64,000 bases of DNA, taken from positions 1 to 64,000 of the forward strand of contig JAISKC010000051.1 of NCBI GenBank assembly GCA_031261345.1, written 5' to 3'. Of the stretch, positions 7,646 through 16,718 are shown in pieces (the stretch's first letter is position 1; each line of letters starts with the position of its first letter). Origin of the DNA: Eubacteriales Family XIII. Incertae Sedis bacterium (GTDB lineage: Bacteria; Bacillota; Clostridia; Peptostreptococcales; Anaerovoracaceae). The translations under genes were made by a program, and so were the position numbers. The notes beneath the pieces are model-generated. The model worked only from the letters and a program-made list of their open reading frames with translations, was not told where the DNA came from and ran no database searches.

Positions 7646-9445
7646 CTACTGAGTGAGTTTGTCGAACTCATCCACCAACCCCGAGAAAACCTTCATCGCG
7701 TCGGTGATTGGCTCCGGCTTGCCCATATCGACCCCTGCAATCTTGAGTAACTCAATCGGATCATTCGAATCCCCGCTTTTCAGGAACTCCAAATAGTCGT
7801 CTACGGCCGGCTGCCCCTTCGTGAGAATGAGCGAAGAAATAGCACTCGCCGCCGAAAATCCCGTAGCGTATTTGTAGACATAAAAAGCCCTATAAAAATG
7901 CGGTATTCTCGACCATTCCATGCGGATAAAATCATCGGTCTCAACCTCAGAACCAAAATACGCCTCATTCAGCTCGCCATAAATCTCCGACAAATATTCG
8001 CAGGTGAGCACCTCGCCATTTTCCGTAGCCTCGTGAGTCCTCTTCTCAAACTCCGCAAACATCGTCTGCCTGACGAGCGTAGTCCGAAATTCCTCAATAT
8101 AGAAATTGACGTAGTAGGTCTTCTTCGAAAGATCGCCCGCCTCATCGGCCTTTGAAAGCAGGTAACTTATGAGGAGATTTTCATTGACGGTAGACGCGAC
8201 CTCCGCCGTGAAAATCGAGTGGCTCCCATAGGTAAACGGCTGCGCCTTCCTCGTATAGTAAGAGTGCATCGAATGTCCCATCTCATGAATAAGCGTGAAG
8301 ACATCCTTCATCTTTCCGGAAAAATTCATAAGAATATACGGCATGGAATCGTAGCTACCAAACGAGTAAGCACCGCTGCTCTTCCCCTCATTCTCGTAGA
8401 CATCGACCCAACCGTCCCTGATGCCGCCAAGTGCAATGTCGACGTATTCCTTGCCCAGAGGTGCGAGTGCCTCGGCGATGATACCGACCGCTTCATCAAA
8501 ACAGAGCTCCTCTTCATCTACCGGTGTGAGTGGCACATAAACATCGTACATAGCCAGCTTTTTTTCACCCAACAATCTCTTCCTCGTGCCCATATATTTG
8601 TGCACCACCGGAAGGTTTTCGCGAACGGTAGAGATGAGATTGTCATAGACCGATGGCTCCACATTGTCGCCGGAAAGCGCCGCAGAAAGTGCGCTTTCAT
8701 ACTTCCTGATACCGGCGGAAATGACGTCAACCTTAGTATTGTAACTGTACGTAGTCGCAAGCGTATTCTTCTGTGCTATGAATGCTTGATAAAGTTTTTC
8801 GTAAGCCTCCTGCCGAACCTTGCGATTTTTTGACTCGAGTAATTTAATGTAATTTCCGTGCGTAAGCTCGACCTTATTCCCACCCTCGTCTGTCACCTCG
8901 CCAAACTTCATATCGGCGTCGTTTATCATAGTGAAGATATCACCGGTGGCACCCAGCACCTCGCCAAGTTTTGCGAGAAGAAGCTCCTCGCTCTCACTGA
9001 GCACATGAGCCTTTTCACGGAGTAGCCTCTTTATCACATAGTCATACTGCCTGAGTTTGGGCTCTTCCGCCAAAAACTTTTCGAGCTTATCGGAAGGGAT
9101 TTGAATGAACTCGGGCACAAAGAAACTGGTTGCCGCCGAAACCTTCGCCATAAGAGTCTGCGACTTATCCGTCATAGCCTGATACTTAGCGTCGGCATTG
9201 TCTTCATCGCGCCTCATTCGAGCGTAGACAAATACATGCTCGCAAAGCCGCCAGACATCATCCCTCAAAGAAAACGCCGCAAGCAAATTGCCGGCACTGT
9301 CACCAATAGTCCCGCTCTTCTCGGCATATTCCTCAGCCAAAACCAAAACCCGCTCAAGATCCTTATCCCAGACCTCTTCGGAAGGATACATATCCTCAAT
9401 ATTCCACTTAAACCTATCATCAATCTCAGCTCTTCTCTTACCCAT
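7646..9445 (-). CDS. pepF: Oligoendopeptidase F (M3 metallopeptidase)
   Basis: About 599 residues, the usual length. The zinc site HEMGHSMHSYYT is the M3-family HExxH, with the third ligand expected in the following FTAEVASTVNE block. RFKWNIEDMYPSEEVWDKDL at the N-terminus is typical of PepF. The frame runs on upstream to 9514, but those codons come from a palindromic repeat. I chose the ATG at 9445 because AGGAG precedes it. The enzyme cuts short peptides of about 7-17 residues in the cytoplasm. Confidence 0.95.
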   Translation of the reverse strand: MGKRRAEIDDRFKWNIEDMYPSEEVWDKDLERVLVLAEEYAEKSGTIGDSAGNLLAAFSLRDDVWRLCEHVFVYARMRRDEDNADAKYQAMTDKSQTLMAKVSAATSFFVPEFIQIPSDKLEKFLAEEPKLRQYDYVIKRLLREKAHVLSESEELLLAKLGEVLGATGDIFTMINDADMKFGEVTDEGGNKVELTHGNYIKLLESKNRKVRQEAYEKLYQAFIAQKNTLATTYSYNTKVDVISAGIRKYESALSAALSGDNVEPSVYDNLISTVRENLPVVHKYMGTRKRLLGEKKLAMYDVYVPLTPVDEEELCFDEAVGIIAEALAPLGKEYVDIALGGIRDGWVDVYENEGKSSGAYSFGSYDSMPYILMNFSGKMKDVFTLIHEMGHSMHSYYTRKAQPFTYGSHSIFTAEVASTVNENLLISYLLSKADEAGDLSKKTYYVNFYIEEFRTTLVRQTMFAEFEKRTHEATENGEVLTCEYLSEIYGELNEAYFGSEVETDDFIRMEWSRIPHFYRAFYVYKYATGFSAASAISSLILTKGQPAVDDYLEFLKSGDSNDPIELLKIAGVDMGKPEPITDAMKVFSGLVDEFDKLTQ

Positions 9446-9462
9446 AAAAACTCCTAACTCCG

Positions 9463-9490
9463 TCATTGCCAGCGTAGCGAGCAATGACAA
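9463..9490. repeat. Short palindromic repeat upstream of pepF
   Basis: GTCATTGCCAGCGTAGCGAGCAATGAC: the arms GTCATTGC and GCAATGAC are perfect, around a variable centre. Same family as the repeats at 6733 and 58597. It lies directly 5' of the pepF ribosome site. Confidence 0.8.
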
Positions 9491-9524
9491 TACAAAATCA
9501 ATACCTTTAAACAATATACAAACT

Positions 9525-9732
9525 AACAGTCAGCGGCGGCGGTGTGCCCAAAACGGGCAACCTTGGCAGTGGCTGAATTTACAAATCGTGCAGTTGTGAT
9601 TCTCGCGAAATTTCCCCACTGTTTGAGCGAAGCGAGTTTGGGGAAATTCGAGAATCGCAACTGTGACGATTTAAAGTAAATTCCCCACTGTTGTTGGGGT
9701 CCGTTTTGGGCATGCCGCCGCCGCTGACTGTT
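9525..9732. repeat. 208-bp imperfect palindrome between hslO and pepF
   Basis: The outer arms AACAGTCAGCGGC(GGCGG) at 9525 and GCCGCTGACTGTT ending at 9732 are exact complements, followed inward by GTGTGCCCAAAACGGG versus CCGTTTTGGGCATGCC. The inner arms AATTTACAAATCGTGCAG... and ...CTGTGACGATTTAAAGTAAATT pair down to a GAAATTTCCCCA/TGGGGAAATTC stem and a short GAGCGAAGCGAG tip. No open frame of note lies inside. It may be a MITE-like element or a strong structural RNA. It accounts for nearly all of the gap 9446-9738. Confidence 0.85.
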
Positions 9733-9738
9733 GAATTA

Positions 9739-10614
9739 CTAAAATATATCAACTAACTCCTCCACCTCAAACCGATAGACCGAATCGCAAAACTGACAAG
9801 TGATCTCCAGTGGCTCACCCTTTGCCAAAATATCCGCCTTCTCGGCAACCCCCAAAGCGGCAAGAGCCTTACAAGCCCGTGTCTTACTGCAATAGCATTT
9901 GTAAAAAACCGAGTCTCTCGACAATATCTTGGGACTCATTCCCCTGAGTATTCCCGACACAATGAAATCCAAATCATGATCCTTGAGCACGTTGGTAACA
10001 TAGCCAAGCGACGAAACGTTTTTCTCGAGCGTATCGATGATCTCATCAGGAGCACCTGGCATAAGCTGTGCAATATATCCACCGGCTGCGGCCACAGACC
10101 AAGAAACATCGGATTTATACTCGGCGAGCACGCCCAAAGCAACCGCCGTTGGGGTCTGGTCGCTCTCAGAAAAATACAAAGTGAAATCCTCCGCAATCTC
10201 GCCACTCACGAGAGCCACACTTCCCGTATATGGATCGCCCACACCAAAATCCTTGATAATAGTGAGCAGCCCATCCGTGCCAACCGCCGAACCAACATCG
10301 AGCTTCCCCGCAGCCTTTCGGGGAATTTCCACATCAGGATTTTGAACGTAACCCCTCACATTCCCATCGCTGTCCGAAACACAAACGATACTGCCGAGAG
10401 GCCCGCCGCCGTTTATTCTCACGGTTACGGAAGTGCCCTCACCCTTCTGGTCCGCGCCAATCATAGCGGTAGCCGAAAGCGTCCGCCCGAGAGCCGCAGT
10501 AGCCACAGTAGTCCCATGCTGAATCTCCCGAGCACGCTCCACAATATCCTTCGAATCTATGGCCGTCAGCCGAACAAACCCGTCAGACGAAATAGCCTTA
10601 ATCAGTTCTCCCAT
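9739..10614 (-). CDS. hslO: Hsp33 redox-regulated chaperone
   Basis: 291 residues with the family's zinc-binding C-terminus: CYC, then about 30 residues on, CQFC. These four cysteines bind zinc when reduced and form disulfides under oxidative stress, which activates holdase activity. The N-terminal body (VAREIQHGTTVATAALGRTL-like) and INGGGPLGSIVC are typical. AGGAG lies 8 nt before the ATG. The gene follows the thioesterase with 6 nt between. Confidence 0.95.
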   Translation of the reverse strand: MGELIKAISSDGFVRLTAIDSKDIVERAREIQHGTTVATAALGRTLSATAMIGADQKGEGTSVTVRINGGGPLGSIVCVSDSDGNVRGYVQNPDVEIPRKAAGKLDVGSAVGTDGLLTIIKDFGVGDPYTGSVALVSGEIAEDFTLYFSESDQTPTAVALGVLAEYKSDVSWSVAAAGGYIAQLMPGAPDEIIDTLEKNVSSLGYVTNVLKDHDLDFIVSGILRGMSPKILSRDSVFYKCYCSKTRACKALAALGVAEKADILAKGEPLEITCQFCDSVYRFEVEELVDIF

Positions 10615-10620
10615 ATTGTT

Positions 10621-11043
10621 TTACTCCTCATCATACAGAGCTTTAAGAGCCCCAAAAAGCTCGGGGCAAAGCTTCGCAAGCCTCACGGGCTTCAGCTTGT
10701 CGTCCGTCATCGCATGACCCGTCGAGCCAGTTACCAGAAGCTCGCCCGTCTCCTTGCGCCTGATTTCATAAGCCATCTCAATAGTGACATAGGTCATCTT
10801 CTCGGGCCACGCCGCAATCTCAAGCACATCGTCATAAAACGCCGGACTCTTGTAATCGCAGTGCACAAAGGTGACAGGAAGCCAAAACGGAATCTTCTCG
10901 AGCACCGAATATGGATAGCCAATCTGCCTCAGAAACTCCGTGCGCCCCTGCTCAAACCAGCGAATATAACTGTTGTGATAAACGATGCCCATAGCATCCG
11001 TGTCGCCAAATATGACTCTGGCCTCCGAGTAAAACTTTTTCAT
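10621..11043 (-). CDS. Acyl-CoA thioesterase, YbgC/FadM type (4HBT hotdog fold)
   Basis: About 140 residues. VIFGDTDAMGIVYHNSYIRWFEQGRTEFLR is the 4-hydroxybenzoyl-CoA thioesterase signature region, with the catalytic Asp in DTDAMGIVYH. Hotdog thioesterases of this type hydrolyse short- to medium-chain acyl-CoA. A TTG three codons upstream (11052) is a possible start, but the AAGGAG site is too close to it; the ATG at 11043 is better spaced. It sits between the beta-helix protein gene and hslO. Confidence 0.88.
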   Translation of the reverse strand: MKKFYSEARVIFGDTDAMGIVYHNSYIRWFEQGRTEFLRQIGYPYSVLEKIPFWLPVTFVHCDYKSPAFYDDVLEIAAWPEKMTYVTIEMAYEIRRKETGELLVTGSTGHAMTDDKLKPVRLAKLCPELFGALKALYDEE

Positions 11044-11109
11044 CTGTGTCAACCGCTCCTTCTTGCTATATAGTAAATTATATCATAGTAAAGGGCGTCA
11101 GCTGTATTC

Positions 11110-14100
11110 CTATTGCGTTTGTGCTCTTTTTGTCTTTTTTCGCCATATGAGGGTGGCACACAAGGCGCATAGGGCGGCGGCTATCAGGATCAGAATTAAA
11201 GCTATATTCGCGTCATCTCCTGTTTTTGAATTATTTTCCGATTTGGGATCTGCTTTAGCACCATCTGCCTTGGATATCTCCAGTTTGATCGGATCAGTCT
11301 GCCCATCGGTGAAGACCGCTGTGAAGTAGTGGGTTCCCGAAGCGTAGCTTTTCACATGCGCCTCCTCTAGAGTGATGACCGTGCTTCCTTCGCTGACGCT
11401 GTATTGGCTTGGATCAACAGCCTCACCATTGTAGAGTAACCGGAGGAACTTTTGGTGATCGTGGTCTACCTTCGCCCAAGAGACACCACTGCCGCTGTAT
11501 AGACCAAAATGCCGCATTATGGTGAATGTAGGCAAAATCTCTGGTTCCTCGCTCGCAATAAGCGTGATTGTAGGTGGTTTGTATGACACATTGTTTGCCG
11601 GTGCAGTAAATGTCACAACCTTCGGATTCGCAGGGGCAAAATCAGCCGCGGCCACATCGCCAAGCCATGTTGGCTCGTAGCCCTGCGCGTGTGCAACGAT
11701 AGCATATTTCCATCTCGGTGCCAAATTTTCTATCGTGAATTTGCCCTTTGAGTCCACGGGGAATGTGCCAGGCAGGAAATCCCAATAAAGATGACCATCG
11801 GGAGCGGTAGCCAGACGGCGCACCTCAACATACGTGTCCGCAGGTAGTGCTTTCCCAACCGGAGCGAGAACTTTTCCGCCGATGTTCTCATAGCTTGAAA
11901 GCGTGTAATCAAAATCTACAAAACTGCTCGCCTTGACACGGAATTTTGTCACGCCTTTCGGTGGAGCGGTAAAGACTTCAGCGGGGATATTGACCGACTT
12001 GCCAATCAACTCGACATTTCCATTATCGCCCATATCGGTCGGAACACCTACAAACTGTGGGAAATGAGTACTATCACCATGGAAATACACTGCGTAGTCA
12101 GCCCCGGGCTTGACAAGAATTCTTGCGGAACTTTCGACATTGAGCCCACTTTCATTCACCCACTCCCAATTTCCGGGCGTAACCTCACGCCAGAGACTCA
12201 CCTGCTTGAAATATCCCGTTTCATTCCGCTCTTCATCTGTTCCCCTAAACCAATTATCAAAGTATGCCGTGAATTTCACACCGCTCAGAGGGTCGTCAAA
12301 ATCATTCACGCGCTTTGGCGATTTGATGCCTTGAACACCAATCTTACTCATGTCTATGGCTTGAATACCCAAATCCTCTGCAGCTTGTTCTGTCAGCTCA
12401 AAATTCCTCCCCTCATAGTCAGAGAATAGTGCTGCAGCCTCTGCAGTTTTTCCGGCGCTACCCCCCTCGAAATAATGATTGTTAAAGACCTTGCCATATT
12501 TGTCATCCACCGGTACACTCTCATCCATCGCCGGCCACTCTATCCCTTGCCAATGATCCTTCCAGTCACCGGCTACCCATAGCGAACGCTCACTGCGCAG
12601 CGCATTCAGGTTGACCACAAGGTTGTCTTCTATATCCGACATTACCGTTTCAATGTTCGTTCTTACTTCCATGTGGTCATAATATTCTTTCAACGTCGGA
12701 TATTTCTCGAGCCAAAGCGCACTATTGTATATACCGCTACCATCATCGTAATAAATCTTGAGAACATCATGTTCCTGAATAAGATCCATGCCTGTAGCAT
12801 CTTGACCATGCAGGCTGTCCCGAATGTCTTCGGTTGGATACTCAAACACATATGGCACATCGACGTATATATTGTTCACGTTTGTAAAGAGCCCGATCAC
12901 GTCGGCAGGGTTCGACACAAGCGGCACATTGTAAATCACATTGTAGGAAAAATCCCTATGGGGCATATTATTGTCATAATAAGCGCCGCCGACCCGACGT
13001 GCGAAGTCAAAACCAATGCCAGGGTGATCAATACCCGTCACATCATGAAAGTAATTGTAACGAACCTCCGTACCGTCGTTTATGCCCATGTAATTGATAT
13101 AGACGGCGCCCGTATCCTCCGCCATATCGCAGGGTGAATCCACGAATTCATTGTAGATGATTTTCGTGTCGATAATGTTTGCCGAGATTGCCTGACCGCG
13201 GCAATACGAGAAGAGATTGTTTTTGATGGTAATGCCGACACCTTCGAGATTGAGCCCTGAATTGTAAGCACCGCCAAGGATGCCGGAATGCTTGATGATG
13301 TTGTTTTCAAAAAGCACATCGCCACCTTCTCTTTGAACGGTGTTTCCCGTGGAAATCTTCGCCGCCATAAAGCCCGTATTCAAAAACGTAGAACCGGTAA
13401 TGCTGTGGTGCTTCCCATTGAGTGCCGCCTCACGGTTGAAGTCGCTTTCCGGATCTATAAGCATCGCGTCCAAAATCGCATCAGCCTCCGCTGGAGATTT
13501 GCCGGCTTCGATTTGCTCGTTTCTCAGCTCCGTATAGGCTGCCGCAAGATCACGAGTTGCCCAAGCTCCACTTCCAATGCGGACACCGGAACCCCCGTAG
13601 TTCTTCAACGTACAGTCTTCCACATTACAATACTCGCCTCCTACAATGTGGAAAACCGAGCCCTTGGTCAGCTCAAACCCCAATTCCGAAAATGTAAGAT
13701 ACGACGAATCCTTCACGTCCACCATATAGTTTTCATCTAGCATGGAAATCTTCACCGTTGCATTTTTCATATTCTTCGTGGGAAAAAGATACAGCACACC
13801 CTCGCGGCTGATATAGTATTCGCCGGGCGTGTCAAGTTCCTCAAACACATTTTCAAAGGCATAGCGAGAACCCTTTTTCACACCGGAGGACGGTTTGCCT
13901 TTCAGCTCAATCGTCATTCGGTTCGGATCGAGGTTTTTGATGATGTTCTTATTGTAGAAGAATTCCCAGCCGATAGAGCCGAACACGACGATATCCTCAT
14001 AGCTCGCCCACCTTTTGACCCTATTTTCAAGCGTCCTAAAGACGGGATTTTTTCCTGTAGGCTGCTCCGTCAAGTCATCGAAACCGGTATCCAAAACTTC

Positions 14101-14802
14101 AGGAACCCTCAAATAGGAATCATAAGGATTTTCCGCGAATATCCCGGGGACTTTGTTCGGATAGCGGGCAAGATCCAATACCTGATCATCGATGAAGACC
14201 TGCATTCTTGATGGCATGTAGCCTGTTTCCGCGTATTGCTCGGAAACAAACTCATTTAGATTTCCATTCGCCCAAAACGCCTTGCTGTAATCAAGGTCAT
14301 CAAATGTAAACCCATTTTTGAAAAGGTCAATCGACACGACAGCTTTCCGCGCATCGCTCGTCATAAGCCGAGATAGCATAGCCGGATCCGAAACCTTTGA
14401 GAAGTTCTTCCCGTCCAGATAAGAACCGCCGCTAAATAGGGGTTTCTCGCCAGGATAAGCAGTATAGGTAATGGGTGAAATAGCTGTGCCAGTATCCTCC
14501 GCCTCAAAATATGTAGTTTCAGCTACATTATAAGTGCCGCCCCGAAAGTATACCGTGATACCACCAGGCGGAAGTTCGCCCGATGCTGCTTTTTTAATTG
14601 CACGAATCCTATCCCTTGCACCGGCAACGGTAGCAAGTGGTTGATCCACATTCGTCCCTGCATTGTTGTCATTTCCATCAGGTGCAACATAAATTACCGT
14701 GCCGTTCGGCGGTGCTGCAGAGGCAAAATCCGGCAGAATAAAACTCGTAAAACAAAGAACAAGCACCAAAGCGAGAGCAGTTACGTGTGAAATCTGTTTC
14801 AT
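11110..14802 (-). CDS. Right-handed parallel beta-helix wall-anchored protein
   Basis: 1230 residues. Signal peptide 1-29, then the block VIYVAPDGNDNNAGT...ATVAGARDRIR that opens many secreted beta-helix proteins. Residues of about 360-650 hold repeated beta-helix coils (CNVEDCTLKNYGGSGVRIGSG, SITGSTFLNTG, ITIKNNLFSYCRGQAISAN). Further on lie a carboxypeptidase-regulatory-like module (GGKVLAPVGKALPADTYVEV) and an Ig/X2-like module. The C-terminus is a sorting-type signal: NSKTGDD, a hydrophobic span and a KKTKR tail, with SKTGD where LPxTG would stand. Polysaccharide binding or cleavage is typical of the fold, but no substrate can be named. AAGGGAG precedes the ATG, and it begins 14 nt after the response regulator. 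Confidence 0.85.
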   Translation of the reverse strand: MKQISHVTALALVLVLCFTSFILPDFASAAPPNGTVIYVAPDGNDNNAGTNVDQPLATVAGARDRIRAIKKAASGELPPGGITVYFRGGTYNVAETTYFEAEDTGTAISPITYTAYPGEKPLFSGGSYLDGKNFSKVSDPAMLSRLMTSDARKAVVSIDLFKNGFTFDDLDYSKAFWANGNLNEFVSEQYAETGYMPSRMQVFIDDQVLDLARYPNKVPGIFAENPYDSYLRVPEVLDTGFDDLTEQPTGKNPVFRTLENRVKRWASYEDIVVFGSIGWEFFYNKNIIKNLDPNRMTIELKGKPSSGVKKGSRYAFENVFEELDTPGEYYISREGVLYLFPTKNMKNATVKISMLDENYMVDVKDSSYLTFSELGFELTKGSVFHIVGGEYCNVEDCTLKNYGGSGVRIGSGAWATRDLAAAYTELRNEQIEAGKSPAEADAILDAMLIDPESDFNREAALNGKHHSITGSTFLNTGFMAAKISTGNTVQREGGDVLFENNIIKHSGILGGAYNSGLNLEGVGITIKNNLFSYCRGQAISANIIDTKIIYNEFVDSPCDMAEDTGAVYINYMGINDGTEVRYNYFHDVTGIDHPGIGFDFARRVGGAYYDNNMPHRDFSYNVIYNVPLVSNPADVIGLFTNVNNIYVDVPYVFEYPTEDIRDSLHGQDATGMDLIQEHDVLKIYYDDGSGIYNSALWLEKYPTLKEYYDHMEVRTNIETVMSDIEDNLVVNLNALRSERSLWVAGDWKDHWQGIEWPAMDESVPVDDKYGKVFNNHYFEGGSAGKTAEAAALFSDYEGRNFELTEQAAEDLGIQAIDMSKIGVQGIKSPKRVNDFDDPLSGVKFTAYFDNWFRGTDEERNETGYFKQVSLWREVTPGNWEWVNESGLNVESSARILVKPGADYAVYFHGDSTHFPQFVGVPTDMGDNGNVELIGKSVNIPAEVFTAPPKGVTKFRVKASSFVDFDYTLSSYENIGGKVLAPVGKALPADTYVEVRRLATAPDGHLYWDFLPGTFPVDSKGKFTIENLAPRWKYAIVAHAQGYEPTWLGDVAAADFAPANPKVVTFTAPANNVSYKPPTITLIASEEPEILPTFTIMRHFGLYSGSGVSWAKVDHDHQKFLRLLYNGEAVDPSQYSVSEGSTVITLEEAHVKSYASGTHYFTAVFTDGQTDPIKLEISKADGAKADPKSENNSKTGDDANIALILILIAAALCALCATLIWRKKTKRAQTQ

Positions 14803-14816
14803 ATCAATACTCCCTT

Positions 14817-15497
14817 TTATGAATTGCTCATTGTTAGGTAACGGACGGCTATTTGGGTTCGGTGCTCTAGACCTGTCTTTTCCATTATTGTTGAGATGTG
14901 GTTTCGGACCGTGCCGTCTGCGAGAAATAGATTTTCGGCTATCTGTGCATTTGAGAGACCTTCGGATACGAGTGCTACGATTTCCAATTCCCTCGGAGTC
15001 AATTCGGAGAAAAAATTGTATGCGGAGTCCTCAGGTAAAATGGCTATTGTGCCCTTTTCTACGGCACCTCTGATGTAGTCTATTACATCCTGCGCAAATA
15101 CCGTACCGCCCCTCGCAACCGTCACGATGGCGGAGAGAATCGTCTCAGGCGGACTGTTTTTCAAAATATAGCCCCGGGCACCACACCTGAGCGCACGAGC
15201 AATCAGTTCCGGTTCGTCGAAAGTGGTCAGCAGCAAAGGTAGCGCCGTGCCCTCAGAAAGCATCAGAGACGCGGCTTCAATCCCATCCAAAACAGGCATG
15301 CGAATATCCAAAACGGCGACATCCACCAAAGACTTCCGGCAGAGCGCCGCCGCTACCTCCCCATCCGGGGCAATACCCACCAGCTCCATACCCTCGTCGG
15401 AAGAAATTATCATAGAAAGCCCCTGCCGTATGATACTGTCGTCGTCCGCAATCAAAACGCGTACCCTGTCCAAGTTCCCGTCAATCCCATTACTCAT
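14817..15497 (-). CDS. NarL/LuxR-type response regulator
   Basis: The receiver domain begins VRVLIADDDSIIRQGL, with acidic pocket DDD and phosphoacceptor Asp in VLDIRMPVLDG; TTFDEPE supplies the conserved Thr region. A LuxR-type helix-turn-helix closes the protein (LTPRELEIVALVSEGLSNAQ, then GTVRNHISTIMEKTGL). The frame starts at 15512, but GGAGGAA directly precedes the ATG at 15497. It is paired with the kinase upstream and follows an ABC exporter, so it probably controls that transporter and perhaps the wall protein behind it. Confidence 0.93.
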   Translation of the reverse strand: MSNGIDGNLDRVRVLIADDDSIIRQGLSMIISSDEGMELVGIAPDGEVAAALCRKSLVDVAVLDIRMPVLDGIEAASLMLSEGTALPLLLTTFDEPELIARALRCGARGYILKNSPPETILSAIVTVARGGTVFAQDVIDYIRGAVEKGTIAILPEDSAYNFFSELTPRELEIVALVSEGLSNAQIAENLFLADGTVRNHISTIMEKTGLEHRTQIAVRYLTMSNS

Positions 15498-15508
15498 AAA
15501 TTCCTCCA

Positions 15509-16675
15509 TCATCTCGCAGGGAAGTTCATACGAATACGAAACCCGCTCTCATCTCCCTCGAAAAAGATACGCCCGTAGCAAAGCGCCGTCCTCTCCTCCA
15601 TACCCTGAAGCCCAATCCCCCGCCCCGAAGCAGCGGTCAGCCGTCCTGCTGCCCCCCGTCCATTGTCGGAAAATCCCACGCTCAAAAGTTTATTCTTATT
15701 CTCAATAGTTACGCGAAAAACACTGCCGCCGGAATGTTTCAGCACATTCGTAAGCGCCTCGCGAAGATTGTCTTTGATACAGAGCCAAATCTGTGCCTCA
15801 ATCCCGTTCATGTCGCCAGCGGTGTCAAGCGATGTCTCTATCTCGGGGTGATCCGTCCCAAAGCTCAGAAGCTCCTTCTCAATCTGAGACAGATTGGACG
15901 CAGAAGCGTCCGCTCGCTCTTCCCTGAGCACACTCCTTATCTTGTCAACGCTGCTCCTTAGATTGCCTATGGCCTTCGACACAGTTTCCTTCGCCTTGGC
16001 AGGATCCTTCAAAATGACCGTGTTCGCCCCTTCGAGAAGCAGAATACTGCCCGACATCCCGTGCCCGACCTCGTCGTGAATCCTTGAGGCGAGCCTGTTC
16101 CGCTCGAGCAGTTTCGTAGTATACTCCATGTTTTGTGCAGTCCTTCTTCCGTCGAGCAGACTCTTTCTGAGCTCATCGATCTCCTGACTTTTGCGCATGG
16201 AATTCTCTAGGATTTCGTTTTTTCTCCGAATGACCGACAGGACGTATATCATCATTCCTACAAGAAAAGCCGTGAAAATCAAAGGTAGAAGCCCCGGCCT
16301 TAAAATTGCGAAAAAAATTACTGACAAAATGGCAGACGCGCACAGAGTCCACAAAACCGGCAAATATTCATCGAAAAATTCCGTGAAAATCACAAGGAGA
16401 ATCGGAAGAGCCGACGCCGGCGAAAACAACAGAACGGCGGCGCAGACCCCTGCGGCCGAAGCGATACAGCAAATCCTCGGAAGTTTCATGAACTCGAGCA
16501 GAAGTTTGACACTGAGAAGGGTCAGCATGACGAGGGCGAAAACGATGATCCGCGTGATGCTGACGGGGCCCACATCTTCCGCAGCAGCACCGGTTCCATT
16601 CATGCTAGGAGTCCAAAGGCAGAGAGCCATCGCTACCACCTGAGCCACATAGACGAACCAAATCCTCTCCCTCAT
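15509..16675 (-). CDS. Sensor histidine kinase (HisKA_3, LiaS/DesK type)
   Basis: The N-terminal 165 residues hold five or six membrane segments with no large external domain, as in intramembrane-sensing kinases. The dimerisation helix has the phosphoacceptor His in NRLASRIHDEVGHGMSGS. The ATPase domain shows the N-box (LREALTNVLKHSGG) and G-boxes (FSDNGRGAAG, GRGIGLQGMEER). The start at 16675 is preceded by GGAGGTG; the frame upstream of it overlaps the permease and is not used. The partner regulator begins just after its stop. Confidence 0.93.
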   Translation of the reverse strand: MRERIWFVYVAQVVAMALCLWTPSMNGTGAAAEDVGPVSITRIIVFALVMLTLLSVKLLLEFMKLPRICCIASAAGVCAAVLLFSPASALPILLVIFTEFFDEYLPVLWTLCASAILSVIFFAILRPGLLPLIFTAFLVGMMIYVLSVIRRKNEILENSMRKSQEIDELRKSLLDGRRTAQNMEYTTKLLERNRLASRIHDEVGHGMSGSILLLEGANTVILKDPAKAKETVSKAIGNLRSSVDKIRSVLREERADASASNLSQIEKELLSFGTDHPEIETSLDTAGDMNGIEAQIWLCIKDNLREALTNVLKHSGGSVFRVTIENKNKLLSVGFSDNGRGAAGRLTAASGRGIGLQGMEERTALCYGRIFFEGDESGFRIRMNFPAR

Positions 16676-16718
16676 CACACCTCCAAAATTGCCGTATAGA
16701 TATTTTATTTTACCACAT

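Noticed and set aside
9446-9514. Longer pepF start at 9514
   Set aside because: The extra 23 codons are made of a palindromic repeat, and AGGAG fits the ATG at 9445.
12461-12466. C6/G6 run in the beta-helix gene as another switch
   Set aside because: Six bases is within the range of chance, and it lies deep in the coding sequence, not behind the signal peptide.
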